Source of the DNA: Chloroflexota bacterium
GTDB lineage: Bacteria; Chloroflexota; Anaerolineae; Anaerolineales; Villigracilaceae
Length of the DNA stretch: 42,587 nucleotides
NCBI GenBank assembly: GCA_016191955.1
Contig: JACPVC010000149.1
Coordinates: 1-42,587 of the forward strand
Direction of reading: 5' to 3'
The notes below the pieces were generated by a model, which was given only the letters and a program-made list of their open reading frames with translations, did no database searches and had not been told where the DNA came from. Every line of letters starts with the position of its first letter. Position 1 is the first letter of the stretch. The translations under genes were made by a program, and so were the position numbers. Positions 29,409-37,666 of the stretch are shown here, in pieces.

Positions 29409-30116
29409 CTAATCCAACTTACCCGTCATCATCGCCATCTTCACCTCGCCGATGGCTTTGGTCACCTTGATCTCGCGCGGGCAAGCCACCGTGCAGTTGT
29501 ACGCGGTGTGACAGCGAGCAATGCCGTCCGTCTCGGCAAGGATTTGCAAGCGCTGGTCGGCAGCTTCGTCGCGACTGTCGAAGATAAAGCGGTGTGCGCT
29601 GACAATGGCAGCCGGACCATAATACTCGCCGCTCGCCCAATACGACGGGCAGGAGGTGGTACAGCACGCGCACAAAATACACTTTGTCGTTTCATCGAAG
29701 CGGGCACGCTCTTCAGGAGACTGTAAGCGTTCGCGTCCATTTTCAGGGAGCGGACTTTCGTTGATGAAATATGGAAGCATCTTCTTGTAGTTGTCGAAGA
29801 ACGGCTCCATATCCACGATCAGGTCCTTCTTGATCGGCAAACCAAGAATCGGCTCGACGGTGATGCTCGAACCCACATCACGGACGAGCGTCTTGCATGC
29901 CAACATGTTGCGACCGTTGATGCGCACCGCATCCGAACCGCAAACGCCGTGCGCGCACGAACGGCGGAACGCCAAAGCGCCGTCCACTTTGCCTTTGATG
30001 TATTCGAGCACATCCAACACGCGGTCGTTCTCATCGGCTTCCACTTTATACGTCACGTAGTTGCCGCGCTGGTCCTTCTCTGGGTTGTAACGGAAAATCT
30101 TAACTGTAATTTCCAT
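29409..30116 (-). CDS. sdhB: Succinate dehydrogenase iron-sulfur subunit
   Basis: This 235-residue subunit passes electrons from the flavin of SdhA to quinone in the membrane. The [2Fe-2S] site uses Cys54, Cys59, Asp62 and Cys74 (SCAHGVCGSD and NGRNMLACKT); the Asp at the third position is also found in E. coli SdhB. [4Fe-4S] and [3Fe-4S] ligands are in CILCACCTTSCPS (Cys146, 149, 152, 156) and CHTAYNCTVACP (Cys202, 208, 212). The length is normal. It is the last gene of the sdh operon, separated from sdhA by a 105-bp gap that holds a dispersed palindromic repeat. Confidence 0.97.
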   Translation of the reverse strand: MEITVKIFRYNPEKDQRGNYVTYKVEADENDRVLDVLEYIKGKVDGALAFRRSCAHGVCGSDAVRINGRNMLACKTLVRDVGSSITVEPILGLPIKKDLIVDMEPFFDNYKKMLPYFINESPLPENGRERLQSPEERARFDETTKCILCACCTTSCPSYWASGEYYGPAAIVSAHRFIFDSRDEAADQRLQILAETDGIARCHTAYNCTVACPREIKVTKAIGEVKMAMMTGKLD

Positions 30117-30132
30117 AAAAGACTCCTCATGC

Positions 30133-30215
30133 CGTTGCGAGGAGGGTGGTCTTCCCGACGAAGCAACCTCCAGTTCATGCGGAGATTGCTTCGAGCAAAG
30201 AACGCCCTCGCAATG
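30133..30215. repeat. Dispersed palindromic repeat (CATTGCGAGG family), copy 1
   Basis: The outer arms CGTTGCGAGG (30133-30142) and CCTCGCAATG (30206-30215) enclose the inner arms CGAAGCAACCTCC and GGAGATTGCTTCG. It lies between sdhA and sdhB. A second copy is at 34856-34929. Confidence 0.8.
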
Positions 30216-30221
30216 ACATAA

Positions 30222-32015
30222 TCAATAGACTCTCGCCTTGGGCTGGTGTTTGGTAATGGAGACCGATTTGTAATTGATCTCGAGTTTGCCGTTCTTCTTG
30301 GCGATCAACGTATGCTTCAACCAGTTCTTATCGTCGCGTTCGGGGTAGTCTTCACGCGAATGTCCACCGCGTGATTCCTTTCTATTCAACGCGCTCATCG
30401 CAATCACCTCCGCGATCTCGAGCAGGTTGCCAAGTTCCCAGGCGTTCAACAACTCCGTATTGAAGATCTTGCCCGTGTCCTTCACGCCCACGTTCTTGAA
30501 ACGCTTCTGCAACTCGCGTACCTTTTCGAGCGCAGCAGCCATATCCTTCTCGTTGCGGTAAATGCCGACATCCTCGAACATGGCCTTCTTCAACTCATTG
30601 GAGATGTCGAACACGTTCTCTTTACCGGAGCCATTACGCAGCGCCTCAAAAGCGGACCTCGCAACTGCTTCTGCATCCGCAGGCAGTTTCTCAAAGTCGG
30701 CTTGTTTCGCGTACTCCGCTGCGCGGAGACCCGCATACTTGCCGAACACAACAATATCAAGCAGTGAATTCGTCCCCAAACGATTCGCGCCGTGGACGGA
30801 TACACAAGCACATTCACCCGCCGCATACAGACCGGGAACGACTGTGCCCTTGTCGTCCACCACTACTTCACCATATTTGTTGGTAGGGATGCCGCCCATG
30901 GTGTAATGCGCCGTCGGTTGAATGGGCATCATCTGTGTGATGGGGTCCACGCCGAGATACACACGGCAGAAGTCGATGATATCTGGAAGTTTCGCCAAGA
31001 CCTGCTCGCCGGTGATATTGTAAGGAGAGCCGTCCGGATTGGTGCGTCCGTCCATCGCCGCAAAGCGGTTCACGCTTTCAGGTCGCACATCGAGATAGAC
31101 ATAATTCTTCCCGTCCACGCCGCGACCTTCCTTGATCTCGGTGTAGATCGCGCGCGAGACCACGTCACGAGAGGCAAGGTCTTTTACAGACGGCGCGTAC
31201 TTCGGCATGAAGCGTTCGCCCTTGCCGTTGATGAGGATACCGCCCTCGCCGCGCACGCCTTCGGTGATGAGAATGCCAAGCTTGTAGATTCCCGTCGGGT
31301 GGAATTGGAAGAACTCCATATCCTCGAGCGGAATACCATGACGAAGCAAAATCGCCGCGCCATCGCCCGTGTAAGCATAGGCGTTCGAGGTCACTTCGAA
31401 GATGCGTCCATGTCCGCCCGTGGCGAAGATCACCGACTTGGCATGGATGGTGTGCAGTTCGCCCGTGGAAAGTTCCACCGCCACCACGCCCGCGGCTTTT
31501 CCATTAATCATGATGAAATCAAGCACCTGATATTCATCGAAGAAATTGACTTTGTTTTTCAAGCACTGCTGATACAGCGTTTGCAGGATCATATGACCGG
31601 TACGATCAGCGGCGTGCGCAGCTCTTCTCACGGGTTTGCCCGTCTCATTGTTGGTGTGACCGCCAAACGGTCGCTGTGAGATGCGTCCGTCTGGGGTGCG
31701 GTCGAAGGGCAGACCCATGTGCTCCAGTTCCAGCACGGCATTGATCGCTTCGTTGGTCATGAATTCGATCGCGTCCTGGTCGCCGAGATAATCGGACCCT
31801 TTGACGGTGTCGTACATGTGCCATTCGGGTTTGTCTTCTTCGTAGTTGCCCAACGCCGCGGAAATACCGCCCTGCGCCGCGCCCGTGTGTGAGCGCGTGG
31901 GATATAACTTGCTGATGACAGCGGTCTTGGCGTTGCGCGAGGCATACAAACCAGCCATCAAGCCGGCTCCGCCCGCTCCCACCACCACCACGTCAAATTG
32001 ATGAACGTTCGCCAT
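30222..32015 (-). CDS. sdhA: Succinate dehydrogenase flavoprotein subunit
   Basis: This 597-residue catalytic subunit oxidises succinate to fumarate with covalently bound FAD. The FAD-binding [13 protein letters not shown] is near residues 13-25. His43 in [10 protein letters not shown] is the flavin attachment site. The substrate/FAD region [21 protein letters not shown] and the [10 protein letters not shown] motif, as well as the capping-domain arginines, are present. The C-terminal [20 protein letters not shown] is conserved. The ribosome-binding site AGGAG precedes the start. It is separated from the upstream anchor gene sdhD by an inserted GxxExxY cassette, and from sdhB by a palindromic repeat. 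Confidence 0.98.
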   Translation of the reverse strand: MANVHQFDVVVVGAGGAGLMAGLYASRNAKTAVISKLYPTRSHTGAAQGGISAALGNYEEDKPEWHMYDTVKGSDYLGDQDAIEFMTNEAINAVLELEHMGLPFDRTPDGRISQRPFGGHTNNETGKPVRRAAHAADRTGHMILQTLYQQCLKNKVNFFDEYQVLDFIMINGKAAGVVAVELSTGELHTIHAKSVIFATGGHGRIFEVTSNAYAYTGDGAAILLRHGIPLEDMEFFQFHPTGIYKLGILITEGVRGEGGILINGKGERFMPKYAPSVKDLASRDVVSRAIYTEIKEGRGVDGKNYVYLDVRPESVNRFAAMDGRTNPDGSPYNITGEQVLAKLPDIIDFCRVYLGVDPITQMMPIQPTAHYTMGGIPTNKYGEVVVDDKGTVVPGLYAAGECACVSVHGANRLGTNSLLDIVVFGKYAGLRAAEYAKQADFEKLPADAEAVARSAFEALRNGSGKENVFDISNELKKAMFEDVGIYRNEKDMAAALEKVRELQKRFKNVGVKDTGKIFNTELLNAWELGNLLEIAEVIAMSALNRKESRGGHSREDYPERDDKNWLKHTLIAKKNGKLEINYKSVSITKHQPKARVY

Positions 32016-32038
32016 GAATTACTCCTGATTGTTTTTAC

Positions 32039-32624
32039 CACGAAGGACACAAAGTACACGAAGGATTAAAGTGAAGGATTTCGTATCCTTGATGCCTTTT
32101 GTAGTTGAAAGACCTAGACGACGATCCGTTTGATGCCGTCTCTAAGATGAGGCACATTGAAGTTGATAAGGAAACCGAGGCGGACTTTACTCAAGCGAAG
32201 ATATGTCATTAACTGCGCTTCATAAACTGGATTTATTTTCTCAACAGACTTAAGTTCTGCAATTACACATTTCTCAACAAGTAAATCAATCTTCAGCGCC
32301 GATTCGAGTTCCACCCCTTCAAACTGGATCGGGAGTTTTACCTCTGTCTCTGCAAGCTTACCGCCTGTTGTCAACACATGCTTCATTGCCGTTTGATAAA
32401 CCGATTCGAGCAAACCAGGTCCTAGAACGGTATGTACTTTGTAAGCCGCGTCGAGAACTAGCTTTCCAATTTTCTCAGTTTCGGGGGAAACAGGTAGGTA
32501 TATCTTCTTTGGCGGGTTCAATGTTAGCTGTTTCCTTCTGGCGAATTCATCCTCAAATAAAATCTAAGCCAATTCAGCCAGCCTACTAAGGAGCGAAACC
32601 TTTGTGCCCTTCGTGTCCTTTGTG
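32039..32624. mobile_element. Putative GxxExxY cassette bounded by inverted nonamer arrays
   Basis: The left end (32039-32065) has three 9-bp units: CACGAAGGA, CACAAAGTA, CACGAAGGA. The right end (32599-32624), read on the minus strand, has CACAAAGGA, CACGAAGGG, CACAAAGG. The arrays are therefore inverted relative to each other and enclose only the GxxExxY gene. Near the left end AAGGAT-TTCGT-ATCCTT forms a small hairpin. The unit splits the otherwise compact sdh operon. Mobility is inferred. Confidence 0.65.
32114..32521 (-). CDS. GxxExxY protein, PD-(D/E)XK nuclease-like
   Basis: This is a 135-residue protein of the GxxExxY family (PD-(D/E)XK superfamily). The name-giving motif is GLLESVY at residues 36-42, preceded by the helix KLVLDAAYKVHTVLGPG. 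Nuclease-type residues are Asp79 in KIDLLVE and Glu89/Lys91 in AELK, followed by EAQLMTYLR. Family members are common and often multicopy in environmental bacteria, but their function is unknown. The start codon is probably TTG at 32521, with AAGGAA about 11 nt upstream. Its place between sdhD and sdhA makes no metabolic sense and fits insertion as part of the bounded cassette. Confidence 0.85.
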   Translation of the reverse strand: MNPPKKIYLPVSPETEKIGKLVLDAAYKVHTVLGPGLLESVYQTAMKHVLTTGGKLAETEVKLPIQFEGVELESALKIDLLVEKCVIAELKSVEKINPVYEAQLMTYLRLSKVRLGFLINFNVPHLRDGIKRIVV

Positions 32625-32633
32625 TTTTAAAAT

Positions 32634-33068
32634 TTATGAAGTCCAGATCAACCACAAGCCTATCAGGCTCATTGCGGTCATAAGAAGGATGCTCAACAGG
32701 CGCACATATCTGCGTCCGCGCTCGCCGGTGATGTAATCATCGGCAACAACCACCAAACCATGCACACCGTGAGCCGTGGCAAGCAGCAAAAGCGCGCTGG
32801 CAGTCAGTTTCCAAAGCGGAGTCGCCCAGGTGTCTGTGCTTGCCAGATCGGTGCTTTGCACGTGAGACACATTCGGCATGAACGCCCAGCGCATTACATC
32901 TGCAAAGTTCATGTTGTTGCGCGCACCCATCACCAACGCGCCGGTCAACGCAAAGAGGATCAAAGCATACATTCCGAGCGCGGAAAGACGCGTAAAGAGC
33001 CACATGATGGCTTCGAAGTTCATTAATCCGCGCTGTTTAAGGGAAAGGGTTCTCGATTTCTTTGTCAT
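32634..33068 (-). CDS. sdhD: Succinate dehydrogenase membrane anchor (SdhD-like)
   Basis: This is a 144-residue protein with three predicted membrane helices, at about residues 28-50, 85-108 and 122-142. The motif ATAHGVHGLVVVADDY contains the histidine expected to bind heme b and the Asp-Tyr pair near the quinone site. It pairs with SdhC to anchor the SdhAB heads. It begins 4 nt after the sdhC stop codon. Its stop codon touches the right edge of the GxxExxY cassette; the last residues LWLIWTS could have been altered by that insertion, but the family C-terminus is variable. Confidence 0.9.
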   Translation of the reverse strand: MTKKSRTLSLKQRGLMNFEAIMWLFTRLSALGMYALILFALTGALVMGARNNMNFADVMRWAFMPNVSHVQSTDLASTDTWATPLWKLTASALLLLATAHGVHGLVVVADDYITGERGRRYVRLLSILLMTAMSLIGLWLIWTS

Positions 33069-33072
33069 ATCC

Positions 33073-33447
33073 TTACCCTCCCAACGCCGTTTTCAGGATC
33101 ACGAAGACCGAAAGCCCAAACAAAGGAATGAATACCGCCCACTCGATCCAGATCGCTTCCGGTAGATAATCCAAAAGTTTGGGGAACAGGTCCAGAATGG
33201 TGATGCGCAAGCCGTTGATGGCATGGAACAACACACAGAAGAAGATGAATATCTGGAAAGCCCAGTTCTCATAAATACCGTTGATCGCCCCGCCGAACCT
33301 GCCGCCGACAAATGAAGCCAGAATGTGCATGGCAATGAAGATGCCCATACCCACCCCTCCAATACGGTGCAGGATAAAGGTCAGATATCCCGCCGGTCCG
33401 CGATAACGCAAACCCGTGGAAAGGCTGACATCCCGTTTCAAGCCCAT
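33073..33447 (-). CDS. sdhC: Succinate dehydrogenase cytochrome b subunit
   Basis: This is a 124-residue anchor subunit with three membrane helices. Family motifs are LTFILHRIGGVGMGIFIAMH (the S/T-x-x-H-R-x-x-G motif plus a heme histidine) and VLFHAINGLRITILD (H-x-x-x-G-x-R). It would hold one heme b together with SdhD and form part of the quinone site. It is the first gene of the operon; GGAGG precedes the start, and a promoter candidate is at 33483-33511. Confidence 0.93.
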   Translation of the reverse strand: MGLKRDVSLSTGLRYRGPAGYLTFILHRIGGVGMGIFIAMHILASFVGGRFGGAINGIYENWAFQIFIFFCVLFHAINGLRITILDLFPKLLDYLPEAIWIEWAVFIPLFGLSVFVILKTALGG

Positions 33448-33482
33448 GATTGCCTCCGTGGTGAATTTTATTGCAGGTGCCC

Positions 33483-33511
33483 ATTTTACCCGCTATCCGG
33501 TAAAAGTTTAA
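33483..33511 (-). promoter_or_regulatory. Candidate sdh operon promoter
   Basis: On the minus strand TTAAAC (33511-33506), a 17-nt spacer and TAAAAT (33488-33483) precede sdhC by about 35 nt. The spacer contains the inverted repeat TTACC/GGTAA. Confidence 0.4.
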
Positions 33512-33596
33512 GTGAAAAGGCGAAGAGATCGAAACGTGACAAAAATCCTGCCAATTTCATTCCTGCCGTCATACACAATCAGGGTACAAAGACCCT

Positions 33597-33602
33597 TATA
33601 AT
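33597..33602 (+). promoter_or_regulatory. Possible -10 box of the qcr operon
   Basis: TATAAT lies 84 nt before the qcrA start. A -35 box is not obvious. Nothing else was recognised in this 239-bp divergent gap. Confidence 0.3.
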
Positions 33603-33686
33603 CCAAATCCAACAGCCTTACCGCATCGCCCCACCTTTATTCATAGTTGAATGGCAAGCGCAATACATTCCCCATTGGAGGCGCAC

Positions 33687-34184
33687 ATGTCTGATTCACA
33701 CGAATTATCCCGCCGCGATTTCATCAAGGTAACGACGGGAATCGTTGGAGGTTTGATCGGCACCATCATCGGTCTTCCCTCCATATTTTATTTGATCGAC
33801 CCCGCATTGCAGGAGGGGGGCAAGGAAGCCTGGATTCCCATCGGTAAATTCGAAGATATGCAGGTCGGCATACCCTACCCATTCTCATTCACGCGGGTAC
33901 AGGTCAACGGTTGGGAACGGACCGCCAGCTCCTTCGGCGGATACGCCATCCGCAAATCGGATTCGCCCGACGAACTGCTCATCCTCAACAGCCGCTGCAC
34001 GCATCTTGCCTGCACCGTGAACTGGTCTGACGAAGCCAAAGCCTATCTCTGCCCGTGTCACGACGCCAAGTTCGGCATGGAAGGCGAAGTGTTGGACGGA
34101 CCTCCCCCCCGCGCATTGGACATCTATGAAGAACATCGCATCGCAGAGGATGGCACCATTGAGATCTTCTTCAAGGAAGCATAA
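33687..34184 (+). CDS. qcrA: Rieske iron-sulfur subunit of the quinol-cytochrome c oxidoreductase
   Basis: This is a 165-residue Rieske protein. It opens with a twin-arginine motif (SRRDFIK, Arg9-Arg10) followed by a membrane helix at about 14-37, so Tat export with an uncleaved anchor is expected. The [2Fe-2S] ligands are Cys104 and His106 in CTHLAC and Cys122 and His125 in CPCHDAKF, with Cys109 and Cys124 forming the usual disulfide. The normal CPCHGSxF box is changed to CPCHDAKF. It takes electrons from quinol at the Qo site of QcrB/QcrC and gives them to a c-type heme. The start at 33687 has GGAGG; qcrB follows after 2 nt. Confidence 0.95.
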   Translation: MSDSHELSRRDFIKVTTGIVGGLIGTIIGLPSIFYLIDPALQEGGKEAWIPIGKFEDMQVGIPYPFSFTRVQVNGWERTASSFGGYAIRKSDSPDELLILNSRCTHLACTVNWSDEAKAYLCPCHDAKFGMEGEVLDGPPPRALDIYEEHRIAEDGTIEIFFKEA

Positions 34185-34186
34185 CC

Positions 34187-34846
34187 ATGTGGAAAACTGT
34201 TTATAACTGGCTCGACGAGCGCATTGGTTTGAACGACCTTTATACCAACATACTTGATCGCCCCGAACCTAAAACCTCCTGGTGGAACACGCTTGGCTCA
34301 GCCAGCATGTTCCTTTTTATTTTTCAAGGGCTGACCGGCATCTTCCTCACCGTCTACTACACCCCCTCCCCAGACCATGCCTATGACTCCATTAACTACA
34401 TCATGGAAGGTGTCGCATTCGGTTGGCTCATCCGCGGCATTCATCACTGGGGTGCGACCCTCATGGTGATCTTAGTCTTCATTCACATGCTGCGCGTGTT
34501 CTACACCGCCTCATTCAAATACCCCCGCGAGTTGACCTGGCTGATCGGCATCGGCTTGTTCCTTACTACATTGGGCATGGGCTTCACCGGCTACCTGCTC
34601 CCCTGGAATCAAAAATCCTTCTGGGCAACCACCGTCGGCACACAGATCGCTGGAACCGTGCCCTTCCTTGGCGAGTTCATCCTCAAAGCCCTGCGCGGCG
34701 GTCCCGACCTGAGCGCCCTCACGCTTCAGCGTTTTTTCTCCGCCCATATCTGGATCATCCCCGCCATCCTTGCCGCGTTGATCGGTATCCACCTGTTCCT
34801 CATCATCAAACACGGCGAATCGCACTGGCCCCAAAAAGAAGACTAA
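34187..34846 (+). CDS. qcrB: Cytochrome b6-type subunit
   Basis: This 219-residue subunit corresponds to the N-terminal half of cytochrome b, with four membrane helices. The heme-b ligands fit His86, His100, His187 and His202; the 14 residues between the last two mark it as b6-type rather than mitochondrial-type. Typical segments are GIHHWGATLMVILVFIHMLRVF and LPWNQKSFWATTV. There is no cysteine in the protein, so the extra covalent heme ci of b6f and Bacillus complexes should be absent. The C-terminal half of cytochrome b is encoded in qcrC, after a 97-bp gap holding a dispersed repeat. Confidence 0.96.
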   Translation: MWKTVYNWLDERIGLNDLYTNILDRPEPKTSWWNTLGSASMFLFIFQGLTGIFLTVYYTPSPDHAYDSINYIMEGVAFGWLIRGIHHWGATLMVILVFIHMLRVFYTASFKYPRELTWLIGIGLFLTTLGMGFTGYLLPWNQKSFWATTVGTQIAGTVPFLGEFILKALRGGPDLSALTLQRFFSAHIWIIPAILAALIGIHLFLIIKHGESHWPQKED

Positions 34847-34855
34847 CCGTTTCGC

Positions 34856-34929
34856 CATTGCGAGGAGCGCCTTTGTACTTCGCGACGAAGCAATCCATGA
34901 GATTGCTTCGGGCTAATGCCCTCGCAATG
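34856..34929. repeat. Dispersed palindromic repeat (CATTGCGAGG family), copy 2
   Basis: CATTGCGAGG (34856-34865) and CCTCGCAATG (34920-34929) are perfect outer arms. CGAAGCAATC (34886-34895) and GATTGCTTCG (34901-34910) are perfect inner arms. It lies between qcrB and qcrC. Confidence 0.88.
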
Positions 34930-34943
34930 ACGTGGAGACATCT

Positions 34944-36329
34944 ATGAACGACGAAAACAAAAAACAGATCAACGAACGCTACGAAAAACAACTCGAAAAA
35001 GGTGAGCGCTTCTGGCCCGATACCATCTTCAAAGATTTGGTGATGTCCTTCGGCATCTTCATTCTGTTGCTGTTGCTTGCCACCTTCATTGGCGTCCCTG
35101 GCGAACCCAAAGCCGACCCCAGCGACACCTCCTACATCCCACGCCCTGAATGGTACTTCCTCTTCCTCTTCAAATTCCTCGCGCTGTATGGTCAGTTACC
35201 CGTTATTGGCAAGATCGAATGGCTCGCCACCGTCCTTATCCCCGGCATCGCCATCGCCGTGTTGACCCTGATGCCCTTCATTGAAAAAAGTCCATACCGC
35301 CATTACAGCAAACGCATCCTGCCCATTTCGATCATGAGCATCATGGTGGTGGGTATTGTGCTGCTAACGTTAATGTCCGACGTTCCCACCGTTTCAAAAG
35401 ACGGTTCCTCACTACTTGGGACACTTCAAACCATTGCGGGGATTTTCATCCCATTAACGGCATACATCCTGCTCTTCGTCTTTAAGAAGAACACCCGCTT
35501 CATGCTCTGGACGACAAGCCTGGCTGCCCTTTCAATGATCCTTGTCTCAGGGACGGTTCTTGCACTTGCGCCCGAAAAGGAAGCCGAAGAGACCGAAGTC
35601 GCCACCACTCTGCCCGATCAGATCGTCGCTGGGCAAGACCTGTACTCCATCCACTGCACCGAATGTCACGGTGACGATGGCGCAGTTGCCGTCATCACAG
35701 GCGTGGAAGGACTTGAAGGCGAAAAGATCACCCCCATCAACAGCCGCGACGTGCTCTACACCGTTACCGACTCCGCCATGTCCGAAGTCATCGGCTACGG
35801 ACGTCCCAACGCGGGCATGCCTCCCTTCGGCAAGACCTACGGCGGCGAACTCACTAAAGGCGAGATCGACTACATCGTCATCTTCATGCGCTACATGTGG
35901 GACGACCGCTTCGAAGCCCCTGAGATCAAACCGCTCTTCCCGCCCCTCGCGGACGGCGAAGTGCCATCCTATGACGTTCACATCCAGCCCATCGTCAAGC
36001 GCTATTGCATCTCCTGCCACCGCGCCGGCAAGGATAACAACAACTACCTGATGACCACCTACGAGGAAATTCTCACCACTGGCGACCAGGTTTCAAACAA
36101 CGTCATCGCCGGCGACGAGAATTCCTACCTCCTGCAAGTCATTCAGGAACACGCCATCATGAATCCCGAGAAGCCTGAAGAAGAACTGATCGGCGTCATG
36201 CCACCTACCAAGGCGCTCAAACCCGATGTGATCGATGTCTTCATCCGCTGGATCATGAACGGCATGCCGCAAACTGCTGAGGAAGCCGCAGCACTTTCTA
36301 CAACACCAACCACTACACCAACGCCGTAA
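34944..36329 (+). CDS. qcrC: Cytochrome b subunit IV fused to diheme cytochrome c
   Basis: This is a 461-residue fusion. Residues about 25-205 are the subunit-IV half of cytochrome b, with RPEWYFLFLFKFL carrying the PEWY motif of the quinol-oxidising site at 68-71, plus several membrane helices. The rest is extracytoplasmic with two heme-c sites: CTECH at 238-242 (axial Met292 in GMPPF) and CISCH at 355-359 (possible axial Met419 in GVMPP). A Thr/Pro-rich tail ends the protein. Bacillus QcrC is a similar fusion with one heme; here there are two. The start at 34944 has GGAGA; a GTG at 34932 is the alternative. Confidence 0.93.
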   Translation: MNDENKKQINERYEKQLEKGERFWPDTIFKDLVMSFGIFILLLLLATFIGVPGEPKADPSDTSYIPRPEWYFLFLFKFLALYGQLPVIGKIEWLATVLIPGIAIAVLTLMPFIEKSPYRHYSKRILPISIMSIMVVGIVLLTLMSDVPTVSKDGSSLLGTLQTIAGIFIPLTAYILLFVFKKNTRFMLWTTSLAALSMILVSGTVLALAPEKEAEETEVATTLPDQIVAGQDLYSIHCTECHGDDGAVAVITGVEGLEGEKITPINSRDVLYTVTDSAMSEVIGYGRPNAGMPPFGKTYGGELTKGEIDYIVIFMRYMWDDRFEAPEIKPLFPPLADGEVPSYDVHIQPIVKRYCISCHRAGKDNNNYLMTTYEEILTTGDQVSNNVIAGDENSYLLQVIQEHAIMNPEKPEEELIGVMPPTKALKPDVIDVFIRWIMNGMPQTAEEAAALSTTPTTTPTP

Positions 36330-36349
36330 TGCGTAAAGCATAATTCGTA

Positions 36350-36379
36350 AAAAGCCGGGACATTTCGTCTCGGCTTTTT
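36350..36379 (+). terminator. Terminator of the qcr operon
   Basis: AAAAGCCGGGAC at 36350-36361 and GTCTCGGCTTTT at 36367-36378 pair with one wobble, followed by T. The A-rich 5' side makes it work on both strands. Confidence 0.85.
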
Positions 36380-36423
36380 GTATTGCAGGTACAATATTCG
36401 AAAATCAAAAAATTGGAGAACCA

Positions 36424-36759
36424 ATGAAAACAGATAGCGGACTCGAATACATCGAAGTGGAAGTCGGAACCGGCACACAGGCAGCAGCGGGGAAAACGGT
36501 CAGTGTGCATTACACGGGCAAATTCCAGGATGGACGCGTCTTCGACAGCTCCATTCCGCGCGGCGAACCGCTCGCTTTTAAGCTTGGCGTTGGGCAGGTC
36601 ATCAAAGGTTGGGATGAAGGCATCGCGCTGATGAAGGTCGGCGGTAAAGCCCAGCTCATCATCCCCTCGAACCTCGCTTATGGCGAACGCGGTGCTGGCG
36701 GAGTCATCCCCCCGAATGCAACCCTCGTGTTCGATGTCGAGTTGGTTGAAGTCAAGTAG
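36424..36759 (+). CDS. FKBP-type peptidyl-prolyl isomerase
   Basis: This is a 111-residue single-domain [89 protein letters not shown] sequence shows every family element, including the Tyr, Phe, Asp and Trp of the active site. It catalyses cis-trans isomerisation of Xaa-Pro bonds and assists folding, probably in the cytoplasm because no signal peptide is present. The start has TTGGAGA upstream, with a TACAAT box near 36390. Terminators lie on both sides, so it is monocistronic. Confidence 0.96.
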   Translation: MKTDSGLEYIEVEVGTGTQAAAGKTVSVHYTGKFQDGRVFDSSIPRGEPLAFKLGVGQVIKGWDEGIALMKVGGKAQLIIPSNLAYGERGAGGVIPPNATLVFDVELVEVK

Positions 36760-36762
36760 TGT

Positions 36763-36797
36763 ATTCCCTGCCATATCCAATTTGAATGGCAGGGAAT
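36763..36797 (+). terminator. Hairpin terminator after the FKBP gene
   Basis: ATTCCCTGCCAT at 36763-36774 pairs perfectly with ATGGCAGGGAAT at 36786-36797, followed by TTATCATTTTT. Confidence 0.7.
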
Positions 36798-36825
36798 TTA
36801 TCATTTTTGATGGCAGGATGACAAA

Positions 36826-37638
36826 ATGACAGAGACAGAACAAGAACGCTTTCCTTTCGGCGAGAACTGGCTGAATTTTTTGAACGTCCTCTCCGATGAA
36901 CATATCGTTGAAGCGGAAAGATCCTTGCGCGCATTCCTGGGTGATTACGATTTGAAAGGCAAACGCTTCCTGGATATTGGATCCGGGTCTGGCTTGCACA
37001 GCCTGGCAGCGCGCAAAATGGGAGCCGATGTCGTATCCTTCGATTACGACCCACAATCGGTGGCATGCACAAAAGAATTGAAGTCTCGCTACTTCCCGAA
37101 CGACGAAATATGGAAGGTCAACCCGGGCTCCATTCTGGAGCGCAGCTTTATAGAAAGCCTGGGTGAATTCGATGTCGCATACGCATGGGGCGTCCTGCAT
37201 CACACCGGCGTTCTGTGGCAGGCGCTGTATAATGCGCAAATCCCCGTGCGGCAAGGCGGACTTTTATTCGTAGCGATTTATAACGATCAAGGCATCATTT
37301 CCTCGCTGTGGAAGATCGTGAAGCGTTTTTATTGTTCGGGCTGGTTTGGGCGCATGCTCATGAGCATGATCTTTTATCCCATCTTCTTTCTATCCGGTCT
37401 ATTGATTGATTTGATCCATTTGCAAAACCCGGCAACCCGCTATCGTGAACACAAAAAATATCGCGGAATGTCCCTGCTGCACGACTGGCGCGACTGGCTT
37501 GGCGGGTATCCATTCGAACCGGCTGAACCGGGTCGCATCATCAACTTTTATAAGAACCTTGGGTTTGAACTGGTGCATCTTCAGCCCACCGGTCATGGAT
37601 TTGGGAACAACCAATTTCTTTTCCGCCGGGTGAAGTGA
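36826..37638 (+). CDS. Class I SAM-dependent methyltransferase
   Basis: This is a 270-residue protein. The SAM-binding motif FLDIGSGSGLHSLAARKMGADVVSFDYD is near residues 48-75, and AWGVLHHTGVLWQAL is motif IV/post-motif of the UbiE/Coq5-like group. An inserted hydrophobic region at about residues 170-195 (LLMSMIFYPIFFLSGLLIDLI-type) suggests membrane contact. The substrate is unknown. It lies 28 nt before asnB; the glycan-like set that follows (asnB, a second methyltransferase, a GT-C protein) suggests modification of a surface polymer or lipid-linked sugar. Confidence 0.87.
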   Translation: MTETEQERFPFGENWLNFLNVLSDEHIVEAERSLRAFLGDYDLKGKRFLDIGSGSGLHSLAARKMGADVVSFDYDPQSVACTKELKSRYFPNDEIWKVNPGSILERSFIESLGEFDVAYAWGVLHHTGVLWQALYNAQIPVRQGGLLFVAIYNDQGIISSLWKIVKRFYCSGWFGRMLMSMIFYPIFFLSGLLIDLIHLQNPATRYREHKKYRGMSLLHDWRDWLGGYPFEPAEPGRIINFYKNLGFELVHLQPTGHGFGNNQFLFRRVK

Positions 37639-37666
37639 ACCGCCAATAAAACGATAGGAGAGCCTT

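Noticed and set aside
30792..31679. 295-codon plus-strand frame opposite sdhA
   Set aside because: Lies fully within sdhA, which has all family motifs; the antisense product shows no domain.
36313..37254. 313-codon minus-strand frame opposite the FKBP and methyltransferase genes
   Set aside because: It crosses two good plus-strand genes and their terminators and matches no family.
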